64,000 nucleotides of DNA from Lepiota brunneoincarnata. Lineage: Eukaryota > Basidiomycota > Agaricomycetes > Agaricales > Agaricaceae. A program made the position numbers and the translations under genes. The stretch is taken from NCBI GenBank assembly GCA_023014365.1, contig JAEBUN010000006.1, positions 1,847,949 through 1,911,948 on the forward strand, in the 5' to 3' direction. Positions 1 to 9,590 of this stretch are shown here, piece after piece. Each line of letters starts with the position of its first letter. Within the stretch, counting starts at the first letter, position 1. The notes below the pieces were generated by a model. It made no database searches. It had not been told where the DNA came from and was given only the letters and a program-made list of their open reading frames with translations.

Positions 1-1
1 T

Positions 2-1435
2 GTTCAAGGAAAACTATTTATACCACAAGATTTACACCTCAGACGCCGCTTACTGCAAAGAGTACACGACTCACCCACCGCAGGACACCCTGGAATCGCA
101 GAAACAACTAGAAAACTCCAGGAATACGCCTACTGGCCCGGGATGCGATCATTTGTCAAAAACTATGTCAAAGGATGTGGTACTTGCCAACAATACAAGA
201 TCAATCGCCACCCCTTAAAACCACCGCTTCAACCCATCCCTGGACCCCGTTCTACCCGTCCATTCTCGAACATCTCGATGGATCTTATCACAGACCTACC
301 CCTGGACGGACCCCATGATTCTATACTGGTCGTGGTCGACCAGCTTACGAAGGGGATAATTCTAGAACCTACTGCGAAAACCACCAATGCGGACAAGATC
401 GCTGAAATTCTTATCAAACGGCTATTCTCTAGATTTGGCCTTCCCGAGAAAGTTCTCAGTGATCGCGACCCCAGATTCGCTGCCAAATCCATGAAAGAAT
501 TCTACAAACAACTCGGAATCGAACAAGCACTCTCTACCGCCTACCACCCCCAGACAGACGGACAAACAGAGCAATTCAATCAAGAAATAGAACTCTACCT
601 TGGCATCTATTGCTCATCGAACCCGAACAAATGGGTAAAGGCACTCCCACTCCTGGAATATGTCCACAACTCGAAAACACATGCTGAACACCAACATACC
701 CCATTTGAACTCCTCTATGGATCAAGCCCCAAAGGATTTCCGACCTCCGAGGAGCCAACGAACATTCCAGCAATAGGAGAGAAGTTTAAATACCTCGCCA
801 AAATACGCCAAGAAGCCCAAGCTGCGCATGAACAAGCCAGACTAAAAATGGCTGCAAGATATAACTGGCCAGATATCAATCTAAAAGCTGGACAGAAGGT
901 TTGGCTCGACAACCGCAACCTCCCAATTCAGTACGCCTCAAAGAAACTGGCCCAACGCCGAGAAGGTCCCTTCACCATAACAAGAAAACTCGGACCTGTA
1001 ACCTATGAACTAAAATTACCCATCAAATGGAAGATCCACAACAAGTTTCATGCGAGCCTCCTAATGCCTGCAGAAGAGAACAACACACATGGGGAATACA
1101 ACACAGCCCCACCACCCGACCTTGTAAATGGAGAAGAAGAATACGAGGTCGAGTCAATACTGCGCCACAGAAAATTCCAGAACAAGTATCAATTCCTAGT
1201 CAGATGGAAAGGATACCTTCCCACTGAGGATTCCTGGGAGCCAGAAGCAAACCTGGAGAACGCCAAGGAAGTCATTGAAGAATATAAAAGGGCCCACAAA
1301 TTAGACAACCCCACCAATGACCCAACCACCCAACACTCGAGCAACCACTCCAGACCTCCCAGAGCCAGACAACGATGGACGCCTTCTCATCCGGGAAAGA
1401 ATCATATCCCTGGCGAACCGCGTCACAGGAAATAG
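2..1435 (+). CDS. Ty3/gypsy integrase with C-terminal chromodomain (5' partial)
   Basis: This is the C-terminal end of a gypsy Pol polyprotein, which inserts element cDNA into chromosomes. The frame is open from base 2, upstream of the first Met at 143. The N-terminal HHCC zinc-binding module is visible: the two His lie near bases 65-100 (VHD, GHPG) and the CxxC pair is in GCGTC. The catalytic DDE core follows: Asp in SMDLITDLP, Asp in LSDRDPRF and Glu in HPQTDGQTEQ. Near residues 330-380 is a chromodomain (YEVESILRHR, LVRWKGY, DSWEPE), which in this clade targets modified histones. The protein ends in a polar tail overlapping the next ORF. No stops or shifts are seen. Confidence 0.95.
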   Translation, partial: VQGKLFIPQDLHLRRRLLQRVHDSPTAGHPGIAETTRKLQEYAYWPGMRSFVKNYVKGCGTCQQYKINRHPLKPPLQPIPGPRSTRPFSNISMDLITDLPLDGPHDSILVVVDQLTKGIILEPTAKTTNADKIAEILIKRLFSRFGLPEKVLSDRDPRFAAKSMKEFYKQLGIEQALSTAYHPQTDGQTEQFNQEIELYLGIYCSSNPNKWVKALPLLEYVHNSKTHAEHQHTPFELLYGSSPKGFPTSEEPTNIPAIGEKFKYLAKIRQEAQAAHEQARLKMAARYNWPDINLKAGQKVWLDNRNLPIQYASKKLAQRREGPFTITRKLGPVTYELKLPIKWKIHNKFHASLLMPAEENNTHGEYNTAPPPDLVNGEEEYEVESILRHRKFQNKYQFLVRWKGYLPTEDSWEPEANLENAKEVIEEYKRAHKLDNPTNDPTTQHSSNHSRPPRARQRWTPSHPGKNHIPGEPRHRK

Positions 1436-2444
1436 CCAACCTAACCCTGCCACCAATACCGCTGATGACCAACCAGACAGGACCAACAGTCCTTATATCA
1501 TCCGGCATACCTTCCTTCCCTCCAACCAACCCGAGATACGATCCATCCTTTTACACGAAGTTCCCTTTCATATTACCGGAACCCGTCTTAAACGCAGTCC
1601 AGCGATGGTACCCCTGGTCGACACCTGCTGGAAGACATTTACTGCTCTTCTGTATCACAAGCGCCTCGTCCACGACCGAGCAACAGAATTCGAAAAACTA
1701 TGCACCACTATTCTTTCTAGTGCAACAGAGGAACAGGACCGCAATACCATTTCTGCCATGCTATCAACCGCTCTCACCGAATTCCCGTTCGAGAGTCCGA
1801 TCCCAAGCCCGAGCAATGGAAGCGGAAGTCAGGACTGCCCTATCCTACCTATCGGGACCACCACCCAACCTTCCAACCCTCCCATGGTGGATACGAGTAA
1901 CCAACCATCAAGTGTTGTACAAGCTATATCTGCTTCTAATGACGCCCCCATCGGGACTACCACCACTCACTTATCCACCACCCAAACTCGCTGCAATTGC
2001 TGCTGTCGATTTGGCCATATCAAAGCAGGATGCCCGCGCTACCAATGTCGATATTGTCGAAAGATTGCCCCAGGCCATTACGAGAAGCACTGCGAGAGAA
2101 ACCCTTACCAGCATCAACCCGCAAGTATGGTACCTGGCCTGTATCGCCGCCCACGAGGAATACCAAGCAGAGCTCGATCCCTCACACGCGAAACCACAAA
2201 CAACAATATTCGACACATTGTTGCAAGCACCGAGCAGCACCCCGCTTCAGCCAGACCCCTCTGCACCCAAATTCAAAATGCCCCCATCGTCATTCCGACC
2301 ACCAACGCCACCACCACATCTGCTAGCGGAAGCCACCGACTTCCTGAATTGATCCTTCGGCGCACCTGCCACCATTCACTCCAGAGAACCCATCGTCATC
2401 GACCTCACCCAAGACCCGCCATCCCCAGACCACCAAGCTACTGA
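1317..2444 (+). CDS. Retrotransposon downstream ORF with paired zinc knuckles
   Basis: An ORF of about 375 codons overlaps the last ~120 bp of pol in another frame. Its middle holds two adjacent CCHC-like knuckles: C-C-x3-G-H-x4-C in CCRFGHIKAGC, then C-x2-C with APGH-x4-C in CRYCRKIAPGH. The pairing suggests nucleic-acid binding. From memory, several Agaricomycete gypsy elements carry a similar extra ORF after pol, but the function is not established. The rest is Ser/Thr/Pro-rich. A second frame (1375-2352) is also open for 325 codons across the same DNA. I prefer this frame because of the knuckles. Confidence 0.6.
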   Translation: MTQPPNTRATTPDLPEPDNDGRLLIRERIISLANRVTGNSQPNPATNTADDQPDRTNSPYIIRHTFLPSNQPEIRSILLHEVPFHITGTRLKRSPAMVPLVDTCWKTFTALLYHKRLVHDRATEFEKLCTTILSSATEEQDRNTISAMLSTALTEFPFESPIPSPSNGSGSQDCPILPIGTTTQPSNPPMVDTSNQPSSVVQAISASNDAPIGTTTTHLSTTQTRCNCCCRFGHIKAGCPRYQCRYCRKIAPGHYEKHCERNPYQHQPASMVPGLYRRPRGIPSRARSLTRETTNNNIRHIVASTEQHPASARPLCTQIQNAPIVIPTTNATTTSASGSHRLPELILRRTCHHSLQRTHRHRPHPRPAIPRPPSY

Positions 2445-2472
2445 AGCGACTCCCCAGAACCCGACCCATACT

Positions 2473-2946
2473 TTGACTGGGACCCCATCGCTGAATCAAA
2501 CATTACAGGAGAACCTGTCGGATTATACTGAGGATATGTCTGATGAGGACATCAGACCTTACGAAAGGGATAATGTTATGAACAGTCCAGACCGGGAGGA
2601 ACAAGAACTATTGTTCGACTTTACAAGATGGGTACAGGAGACTACAGACCAATTACGGGCACAAGAATACGAAGACGAGGAAGGGGAATATTACACCGCC
2701 ATGCAGGACCTGGCGAGAGAAGCAGGAATGGAGATAACCTTGGAGGATATATTGGAATACCCCGAGGACGAGGGAGATAACCATGGATCAACCAACCCAA
2801 CCTCCGATACGGATGGAAGCACTGAAAGAATGGAGAGCGAGAACGGAGAGGACTCCATGGAGATACAATTGGGAAAAGAAGATTATGAGTCAGAGGAAAG
2901 CGATGGAATATCGCACAGCAGTAGCAAGAGTACTGACTCATTGTAA
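2473..2946 (+). CDS. Small acidic accessory protein of the LTR element
   Basis: This 157-codon protein is strongly acidic, with no recognised domain and no membrane segment. A core of about 70 residues (from MNSPDREEQEL through GMEITLEDILEYPE) recurs in an ORF on the minus strand at 10475-10822, in a second LTR-element fragment. Conserved features are a TRW-x-Q motif, DQL-x-AQEY, a YY pair, MQDL and GMEITLED. The tail is Ser/Asp/Glu-rich. It lies between the zinc-knuckle ORF and the LTR and stops just before LTR-like sequence. Its role is unknown; a chaperone-like or nuclear-protein-interacting acidic protein is a guess. Confidence 0.6.
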   Translation: MTGTPSLNQTLQENLSDYTEDMSDEDIRPYERDNVMNSPDREEQELLFDFTRWVQETTDQLRAQEYEDEEGEYYTAMQDLAREAGMEITLEDILEYPEDEGDNHGSTNPTSDTDGSTERMESENGEDSMEIQLGKEDYESEESDGISHSSSKSTDSL

Positions 2947-2949
2947 TAT

Positions 2950-3190
2950 AAATAACACTAGGATGCCATCAGCCAGGATGTGCATCATGGTCAGGACTGC
3001 ACACGACCAGTAGAACAGCCAAGTAACCTATAACGAGTATATAGCACCTCATAGGTATATAAGGTCTGTACAAGTAGAGATTAAAGCCTCAAGCTTTAAT
3101 CTTGTTAACAGCGGTCGTTTACCTCTCTGCCTTAACTTGGCGTCTTCCCTCGTTATCTCATTGAGCGCGATCCACTAAGCTCTATAAGGC
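2950..3190 (+). repeat. 3' LTR-like end of the plus-strand gypsy element
   Basis: Noncoding sequence immediately after the acidic ORF. A block near 2960-2992 (GATGCCATCAGCCAGG...) recurs almost identically on the minus strand near 10370-10405, after the second acidic ORF. A TATA box (GTATATAAGG) sits at about 3055-3064, with pyrimidine-rich U5-like sequence after it. The exact LTR ends are not resolved. Confidence 0.6.
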
Positions 3191-3374
3191 CAACCGTCTC
3201 AGACACCTTGTAGAGTGATTGAAGGCCGTCTCCAGTTATCCTCGGATACAGAAGGAGCACGGATCATAACAGGTCTTCTGTCTATTTATATACTTTGGAT
3301 GCTTCTGATAAGAGTTCCTTCCAGTGAGGCTTCTGATAAGGGGAGTTTAAGGGGACTTCTGATAACACTAAGCA
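3191..3374 (-). repeat. LTR-like fragment, TGTTATCAGAAG family
   Basis: Read on the minus strand, the segment starts TGTTATCAGAAG and carries three copies of (C)TTATCAGAAG at about 3356-3366, 3330-3340 and 3302-3312. A TATA box (TATATAAATAG) follows at about 3282-3292. The same 12-base start opens the LTR-like insertion at 6981, in the opposite orientation. It replaces the expected integrase region of the decayed element at 3375-9590. Confidence 0.5.
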
Positions 3375-4063
3375 TGTTGCAGACTTTTGGAGTTCCTGGG
3401 CTGCTTTGGCCACTGTTTCCTCTTGTCTGCCTCCTTGGTTTCCAGAGTGGATGTCTTGGAGGAGGGCCTGCTCTTCCCCTTGAAGAGAAATCCCATCAAC
3501 AGCTTGTACTGCAAAGAGAGATGCTGGGAGAAGCATAATGTCAGCATTATCCTGTGCTCCTGAGCCATGATCAGATCTCCGAGACAAGGCGTCAGACTTT
3601 CCCATGCTGTGACCAGGGTGATGGTGAAGAGAGAAGTTGAACTGGGAAAGATAGAGGGACCAATGTGCCTGTCAGCAGTTTAGCTTCTGAGCAGTCATGA
3701 AATACTCTAAGTTCTTGTGATCTATCCAGATTTCAAACTTTTCTGACACTCCTTCAAGGAAGTGTCTCCACTCTTCCAGTGCTTGGATAATGGCCAGCAT
3801 CTCCTTATCATGGATCTTGTAGTTGCGCTCCACCGGAGACAAGGCTTTAGAGTAAAATGCTACTGGGTGCCACTTTCCATCATCTCTGGAGAGTTGAGAG
3901 AGTATGGCCCCTATGGTGAAATCTGAACTATCAGCTTCTACTCAGAAGGGTGCCTTATCATCTGGAGAAGCCAAAACTGGAGCCGAAGTGATAGCTGCTT
4001 TTAAGCTGTCAAATGCTGCTTGCTGTTCTGAGTTCCACTTGAAGAGAACTCAACTCTTCAGCA
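3375..4063 (-). pseudogene. Ty3/gypsy RNase H and post-RNase H linker, broken
   Basis: The minus-strand translation shows RNase H hallmarks. These include a VEADSSDF-like block preceded by an in-frame stop, YSKALSPVERNY, a DKEMLAI block, an EIWIDHKNLEYF block and AQKLN. Next comes a linker with HHPGHSMGKSDALSRRSDHG. The family follows this linker with an H2C2 integrase, but here the sequence runs into LTR-like DNA. Stops interrupt it, so it is not functional. Confidence 0.8.
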
Positions 4064-4720
4064 TGTGAAAGGCGCCAAAATGAAACCAAAACACAATCAA
4101 AACACAATCAAAACAGCACTAACACAAACAAACAAAGGAGCAAGTGTGGTTGGCAAAACAACCACTGGGCTTCAAAAACTGGGAAAGATGAGATAATTAA
4201 GAGAGAGAGAAAAAGAGATCGAGAGGGAGTTTCTGGGTCGTAAATTGACTGCTGAGCTCATAAGCAAGCTCAGAACTTTATATACAAGCAAAATATTTTA
4301 CTGACTATGTTTTCTGTACCAAAACAGACCGAAAAATTCAGATATAATTATGCTAGGACAAATCTGGGGATAGTGAAGGTGAAACAGGGGAAGAATGAGA
4401 AGTTTTCATGGCTACGAGAACAGATATAAGGGAAGCTGAAGGGAACTAGTGAATGGGGTGGTGTGCAAAGCTCAGAAAGATCTAAATAAGGGAGAAAAAC
4501 TTATGCTATGGTTCAAGTTCAGGGAAAGGAATAGAAAAGTAGTGAAAATTTATTTGGTAGGGAATGTAAGAGGTTTTAAGTGAAAGGGATATGTTGTGAA
4601 ATGATAACAGCTTTGTTCAGCTGGGCACTCCGAGTTTCTTGATCCGAGTTCAGGTTCTGAGTCCTACAAGAGGTGGCATAGGGCAGCCTTTGCAGGTGTA
4701 GCCACTTGCCCACCTCTACA
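4064..4720 (-). repeat. Solo-LTR-like insertion between RT and RNase H
   Basis: About 657 bp of noncoding DNA separates the RT thumb region from RNase H, which are continuous in intact elements. On the minus strand it begins TGTAGAGGTGG and ends CCTTTCACA, so it has the TG..CA ends of an LTR with partly matching inverted tips. A TATA box (TATATAAAG) lies near 4276-4284, with a purine-rich GA tract near 4200-4235. No clear target-site duplication was resolved. No ORF is visible. Confidence 0.6.
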
Positions 4721-5736
4721 CACTGCCATGTAGTGCTGTTTCGGGTGAGGTCAAAGAGGGGTCAGGCTATGTGGGAGAAGTCCTGGATGAAGCGGTGTTA
4801 GAAGTTTGTAAAACCCAGGAAAGACTGAAGCCCTAACTTATCCTTGGGGGTTGGCTACTCCTTGACTCCTGCAACTTTGACCAGGTCCATCTCGATGGAG
4901 TTTTCCAAGATGATGAGTCCTAGGTACTCAATGCAAGTGCACTTGAACTCACACTTTTCCAGCCGTAGGTAGAGCTTGTGCCATTGAAGAATCTCCATGA
5001 CATGCCTAACAACATCCCTATGCTGCTCCAAGGTCTGGGTGAAGATGAGGATATCATCCAGGTAGACGACTACAACTCCTTCCATGATAAGTTCATGAAA
5101 GATGTCATTCATCATCATCTGGAAGGTGGCTGGGCTGTTAGTGAGGCTGAAGAACATGACAAGGGGTTCGAAGAGGCCCCTATTGGTGCAAAATGCTGCC
5201 TTCCACTCGTCTCCTGGCTTAATCCAGACATTATTAAAGCCCCATCGAACGTCTAGTTTGGTGAAGTACTTTGCCCCCTGGAGCTGCACAACCAGCTCAG
5301 AGATGAGGGGTAGAGGGTACTTGTTCTTCACCATGAGGGCATTGAGTGCTTGGTAATCCTGTACTAGGCAAAGTGAGCTGTCCTTTTTTTTAATGAAAAA
5401 GACCAGGGAAGCCATAGGAGACTTAGATGGGCATATCCAACTGGAAGACAAGTTTTCCTGTAGGAATTTGTCCAGTTCCTTCTGCTCAAGAGGGGACAGT
5501 GGATAGACCTTGCACCCCTTGGGATCTGCTCCTGGAACGAGCTCTATTGCATGGTCCCAGGGTCGGTGATCCGGGAGCATGTCAAAGGACTCCTTGGCAA
5601 AGATGGCAGCATACTCCTGAAGATATGGGGGAACATGTGCTCGGAAGCCAGAATTCTGGGGGCTATCAATCTGGGAATTCCGGAGGAAGGCTTCTGCTAG
5701 GCACTGAGAGGTGGTAGAGCCTGCAGCAATCACCAT
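4721..5736 (-). pseudogene. Ty3/gypsy reverse transcriptase
   Basis: A minus-strand frame of 293 codons runs from 5736 to 4855 and carries the RT fingers and palm. Visible motifs are WICPSKSPMASLV, FIKKKDSSL, QDYQALN, YFTKLDVRWG (catalytic Asp) and VVYLDDILIF with the YLDD box. Thumb sequence continues to about 4721 (LQSFLGFTNF, FIQDFSHIA) but contains stops. The fold core is largely preserved, so decay is moderate. The RNase H half continues beyond the insertion at 4064-4720. Confidence 0.85.
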
Positions 5737-5938
5737 CTTCTAAAGGCTCCTCCAGCTCTTTAGCAGGGAGGGCTGGCTCATCCTCGTCCTCTTCTTCATC
5801 TAAGGTGGGGAAGGGGCCGAGTCGGCAGGCACGGATGCAACTGGCTTGAAGCTTTTGGGCATGGCATTCAGTGCGCAACTGGTCTCGGCATTCTGTACAG
5901 CATGAGGGGCATCGGGATAACTTGACTTCTCCAGTTTG

Positions 5939-6262
5939 CTAGTCAATTTCTGGGTTATGAAGCTTCAGCCATGTAAATCCCAGAAGGAGTTCTTGCTTCC
6001 CCAACTTGGTTACTGCTAACAGCATGCATTCGGCATGGTTCCAATAGCATAAGACCACATCTACCACTTCGGAAATTTGTCCAGCCTCATTCAGAGTCCC
6101 ATCTACATTGAACACTGGGATGGGATTGGATAAGTGGTGAGTACTGAGGCAAGCAGCACACACAAAGTCTTGGTCAAAGAAGGAACCGATTGCACCGGAA
6201 TCCACCAATGCCTTGACTGTTTTGCATTCTGCCAAGTCAGTGGTCTCAAGTTCCACTGCCAA
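5939..6262 (-). pseudogene. Ty3/gypsy aspartic protease fragment
   Basis: The 107-codon minus-strand frame contains the retropepsin active-site box ALVDSGAIGSF followed by FDQDFV. Further on it has an LLGFTWLKLHNPEID end typical of gypsy proteases. It sits between the gag zinc knuckle and RT, as expected for gag-pro-pol order. It is separated from RT by shifts and stops, so it is probably nonfunctional. Confidence 0.8.
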
Positions 6263-6462
6263 CTGGAGAGACTTGGATTCCGAGTTGGAATAAGCAATGA
6301 TTGGTCTCTTTGGGAAGTGGTGTTCCTAGCAGGGACATCACACTGAAGTTTTCGGGGGTGGTGGTGTGTCTTTGGGAGTTGGTTTAGAGCCGGAAGCAGG
6401 TTCTATTTCATCTACTGACAAAACCAAGAACCTATTACATGAATGTGGCAGGGGCACACCAG

Positions 6463-6980
6463 TCACCCATCACACTGCTGAAAATCCTCTTCAGCTTCTA
6501 ACTCTGCTTCTTCCACCCTTGGAATTCCAGCTGTTGCAGCTAGGGCATCCATCTCCAAGTTCCACTTCTGCATCAGTTCATCCCATTCCTCCAGATCCAT
6601 GTACTGGATGTCATGATGGAGTGGACACTTGGCCTTCATATGTCCCAGCCTTTTACAACAGTAGCAGAGTGGGGGGAGTCTGGATTTCTGCTTGGAGGCA
6701 TCAATGTCCATAGGGACTGGATTTCCCAGAGAGGGGTTGAAGTGGATAGGGGGGCATGGTGGGGCCAAAGGTCTGATTGTTGGCATGGCAGGGGAGAGTC
6801 TGACATATCCTGTGGGAGGCTTGGAGGGGGGCGGGAGTGGGGAGCAAGTACTGGAGCAGAATGCCTCATTTGCCATTCAGGTTTGGTCTACCTGTCACGC
6901 TGCTGAGTACCAAGCCTCTGGGTCTGAGTCCAAGGGATGGCCTGCTGGGAGGGTTGCGATGGCATTCTGGATGGAAGGGC
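6463..6980 (-). pseudogene. Gag C-terminal part with CCHC zinc knuckle
   Basis: The minus-strand frame 6876-6463 encodes a proline-rich stretch and then CYCCKRLGHMKAKC, a canonical CCHC knuckle (C-x2-C-x4-H-x4-C) for nucleocapsid RNA binding. A downstream coiled-coil-like block (WDELMQKWNLEMDALAA) follows. Just upstream, 6980-6877 encodes the gag segment PLDSDPEAWY..A..QVDQT, interrupted by stops. That segment joins in sense to gag sequence ending at 8668, which brackets the insertion at 6981-8667. Confidence 0.75.
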
Positions 6981-8667
6981 TGTTATCAGAAGTCTTATCA
7001 GAAGGATGGTTATTTTTAGCTACATTCCCATGTCACTATGAAACCATCAGTAGTGTACATCAGAAGGACTATTATTACCATATGCCTCATGTTTCTTATC
7101 TCTGACTCATAGTTACCTTGGTCCAGACTATTATAGTAGGAGTACAGCCACACTTAGAAGTATATAAGGATACAGTACAATACCTTGTATTCTTATCTTA
7201 GTGTTATAAAGTTCTTGCCTCCTATACCTCTTTGCCATAACTGGCTGGACTTATAGTGCTCCGTCGTCTCCAAGTCATGCATAGTAGGACAGGACCAAGT
7301 CTGTATAGACATCCTGTGTCAAACTCCATGCTACTCAAGAGCAAACCCCTAACCCGGTGATACGCCGATTTCACGCCTATACATGAATTCTGTACTCCGG
7401 AACGATTCTCTATATAGAATCATTGGCTATATCATTAAAGAACTCTATAGAGGATTGGTACTATATCCCGTAGTAGCCAGTTCGACCGAACTGAGGATAT
7501 TCGAGCCTCGGAAGTGTTCAAACCAGCTCATTATCACTAAGCTTAGTGAACCAAGCTATCAGAACGCTCTCCGGAGGGATTCAGGACTCTACATAGCCTA
7601 TCGAGTATACCCCGGTCGCATCCAGGGACCTTACGAGCAGTTTTCTGATGAACCCGAATGTGTTTGAACATAAAAGAATGTACCTAGCGGCTGTCGCAGG
7701 CGTATTACGTCTATAGCGAGTTCAATAATGATGACCGGACCACGGAACGGAACATCCAACGTTCGGGAGGCAACACCCGATGCCCAAAACCCTAGAAACA
7801 TCAAAGACTCCTAATTAACGAGTGCTTTGTGGGTCCCAGCACTTTGGCATTCTGCTTAACTGAGATTAATTACAACGGATCAAGGGATTGTCCATCTGCT
7901 ATACATTCCGATCATAATTGATCCGGAAACTTAACGCGCTCGCGTGGACGCAGAATAATGCAGCTGAGCACGGAGCACGTCTGGCTGGATTGCCATTCGT
8001 TAATCAGAGAAAAACCCATAACCCAGGGTGAGGTAGAAATGCTGCCGAACCTTCCAAAATGTTCTACAGTGCCTGTAACAATTAAGCTTATTGTTTTCTA
8101 TTTCATATTTACTATCTCTCGTATGTATCTAAACAATATAAATACGGTCGCACTTGTTCGTGGAGCAGAGGAGGTCTCACCCCCGCTTCCACACGCAAGT
8201 CTGCGAGCCGTGATCAAGAACGGTTTCAGAGGGCTATTTAGTGTGCGTCGTTAAGTGTGATTTCTTCGGTCGTCGACCAACCCAGGGACAGAGACAGAGA
8301 CCAGAGTTCAGAGTTTAGAGTTCCAGAGTGCTAGAGACAGAGACAGAGACAGAGACCAGAGTTCAGAGACCAGAGACCAGAGACCAGAGACCCAGCGCTT
8401 TGAATTGACAGGGATTGTCCTTTCATTGTTGCACCGTACGGCTAAGATAACTTCAACGGCTGTTCGTTAACCTCTAAAAACACTACTCTCTTGAATTTCG
8501 CTGTCAGAACGCACCCCCAGAACACCCTAAAAGATGAAACTGTTCATTATCTATCTCATTCCACTTGTATTAGCTTAAGCTTATCGAATAGCGGCTAAGC
8601 TTAGTGAAAACGAGCCCCCTATCTATATTAAAACCTACGAAAGTTTCTACCTTTTCACCGGGTAACA
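6981..8667 (+). mobile_element. 1.69-kb LTR-type insertion inside gag
   Basis: The insertion starts TGTTATCAGAAG and ends GGGTAACA, giving TGTTA..TAACA inverted ends. It is flanked by AGGGC (6976-6980) and AGGGT (8668-8672), a 4/5 match to a 5-bp target duplication. The gag frame is continuous in sense if the insertion is removed. A plus-strand TATA box (GTATATAAGG) is near 7160. The second half holds a GAGACC-type minisatellite at 8285-8393. TAACCCGGTGA at 7350-7360 and its near-perfect inverse at 8655-8665 suggest a nested or composite structure. No convincing protein is encoded. Confidence 0.6.
8285..8393. repeat. AGAGAC/AGAGACC minisatellite
   Basis: A purine-rich array made of AGAGAC and CAGAGAC units alternating with CAGAGTTCAGAG units. 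It ends in four consecutive CAGAGAC-like repeats. It lies inside the LTR-type insertion. Confidence 0.8.
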
Positions 8668-9590
8668 AGGGTGTAGACCTTGGCAGAACTTGACCACAAT
8701 AACTCAGGGGTCTTGGTATCCAGACTTGGAGATGAGGACCTTGAAAGTATCTAGGTAGTCTTCAACAGTCTGCTCTCATTGGTGGTATGATGTGGACTCC
8801 AACATGTTTAGTGCATTGGCTTCTGCATTGACAGGGAAAAACTGACCCTTGAATTGTTCAGTGAAGTCCCACCAGTCTGTAAAGGGAAACCTGCCGATGC
8901 TAGCTTCCAAGTGGAACAGCTCATTAGCCCACTGCACTGTGTGTCCTGACTTCATGTAAGAGAGGGTCCACAGTATTTTCTGTTCATCAGAACAGAATTG
9001 ATCTGCTGAGAGCCTGATGTAGAGCTGGCATGCATTCAGAAATGCATGACCCTTGGCATGTTCTTCATCAAATTTGGGTGGGGTTGCCACCTTGGCCTTG
9101 GTGGAGGTGCGCAGTGGAGGTGATGGTGGACAGGGGTGTGGAGCAGGAGGGGGGGGGTTCATGAGCAGTGGCTCAGGACTCATACTCCACTCTATTGAGG
9201 GGCATGGCTGAGATGGAGGGGGGGGTGTTGGGGTGCTGTTGTCCTATTGAGTCCATGAGGTTTCGGAGCATGTCACATATGTCATTCACCATGTCCATCA
9301 TGTTCTGTTTGGCTTCAGCTTGTCAGGCCTGTACCATTGCCATGTCTGTGAGAAGTGAGCCTATGGCCTGCTCAATGGTCATTTGAGTCAGTGGTTGCTG
9401 CTGCTGCTCTTGGGACATAATGGCAAGGGTGCTGGGGGGTAGAGGAAGGGTGTAGTTGGCACGGGAGAAGTGGTATAACTTGTCCAGGCATTGTCAATGG
9501 CCAGTCCTCTGGGAATAGACTCAATTCTTCTGTAAGGGTGACCTGGCCGCTGTGTTGCATTGGCTGAGCAGAGAGAAACCTTAGTGTCAT
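8668..9590 (-). pseudogene. Gag capsid-like N-terminal part
   Basis: Minus-strand frames 9590-9372 and 9183-8776, with continuing sense to 8668, encode a gypsy Gag. It has a Gln/Pro-rich start and an amphipathic segment with MVNDICDMLRNLM. A capsid-like domain follows, with FLNACQLYIRL, ILWTLSYMKSG, WANELFH, WWDFTEQFKGQF and TVEDYLDTFKVL. Stops at several points (for example after TSYHQ) and a frame change break it. Gag resumes at 6980 beyond the insertion. Confidence 0.75.

Larger units (their letters stand above)
1..3190 (+). mobile_element. 3' part of a chromodomain-type Ty3/gypsy LTR retrotransposon
   Basis: The window opens inside the element. In order it holds the end of pol (integrase plus chromodomain), a zinc-knuckle ORF, a small acidic ORF and an LTR-like end with a TATA box. 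Gag, protease, reverse transcriptase and RNase H must lie outside the left edge. Pol is open to the window edge with no internal stop, so this copy is relatively young. The right boundary near 3190 is set by the start of sequence belonging to an oppositely oriented LTR and is approximate. Confidence 0.85.

Noticed and set aside
1375..2352. 325-codon ORF overlapping the zinc-knuckle ORF as an independent gene
   Set aside because: No motif, and the competing frame carries paired zinc knuckles; kept only as an overlap observation.
8285..8393. CRISPR-like array
   Set aside because: Units are short and purine-rich with no unique spacers; it is a minisatellite in a eukaryotic transposon.
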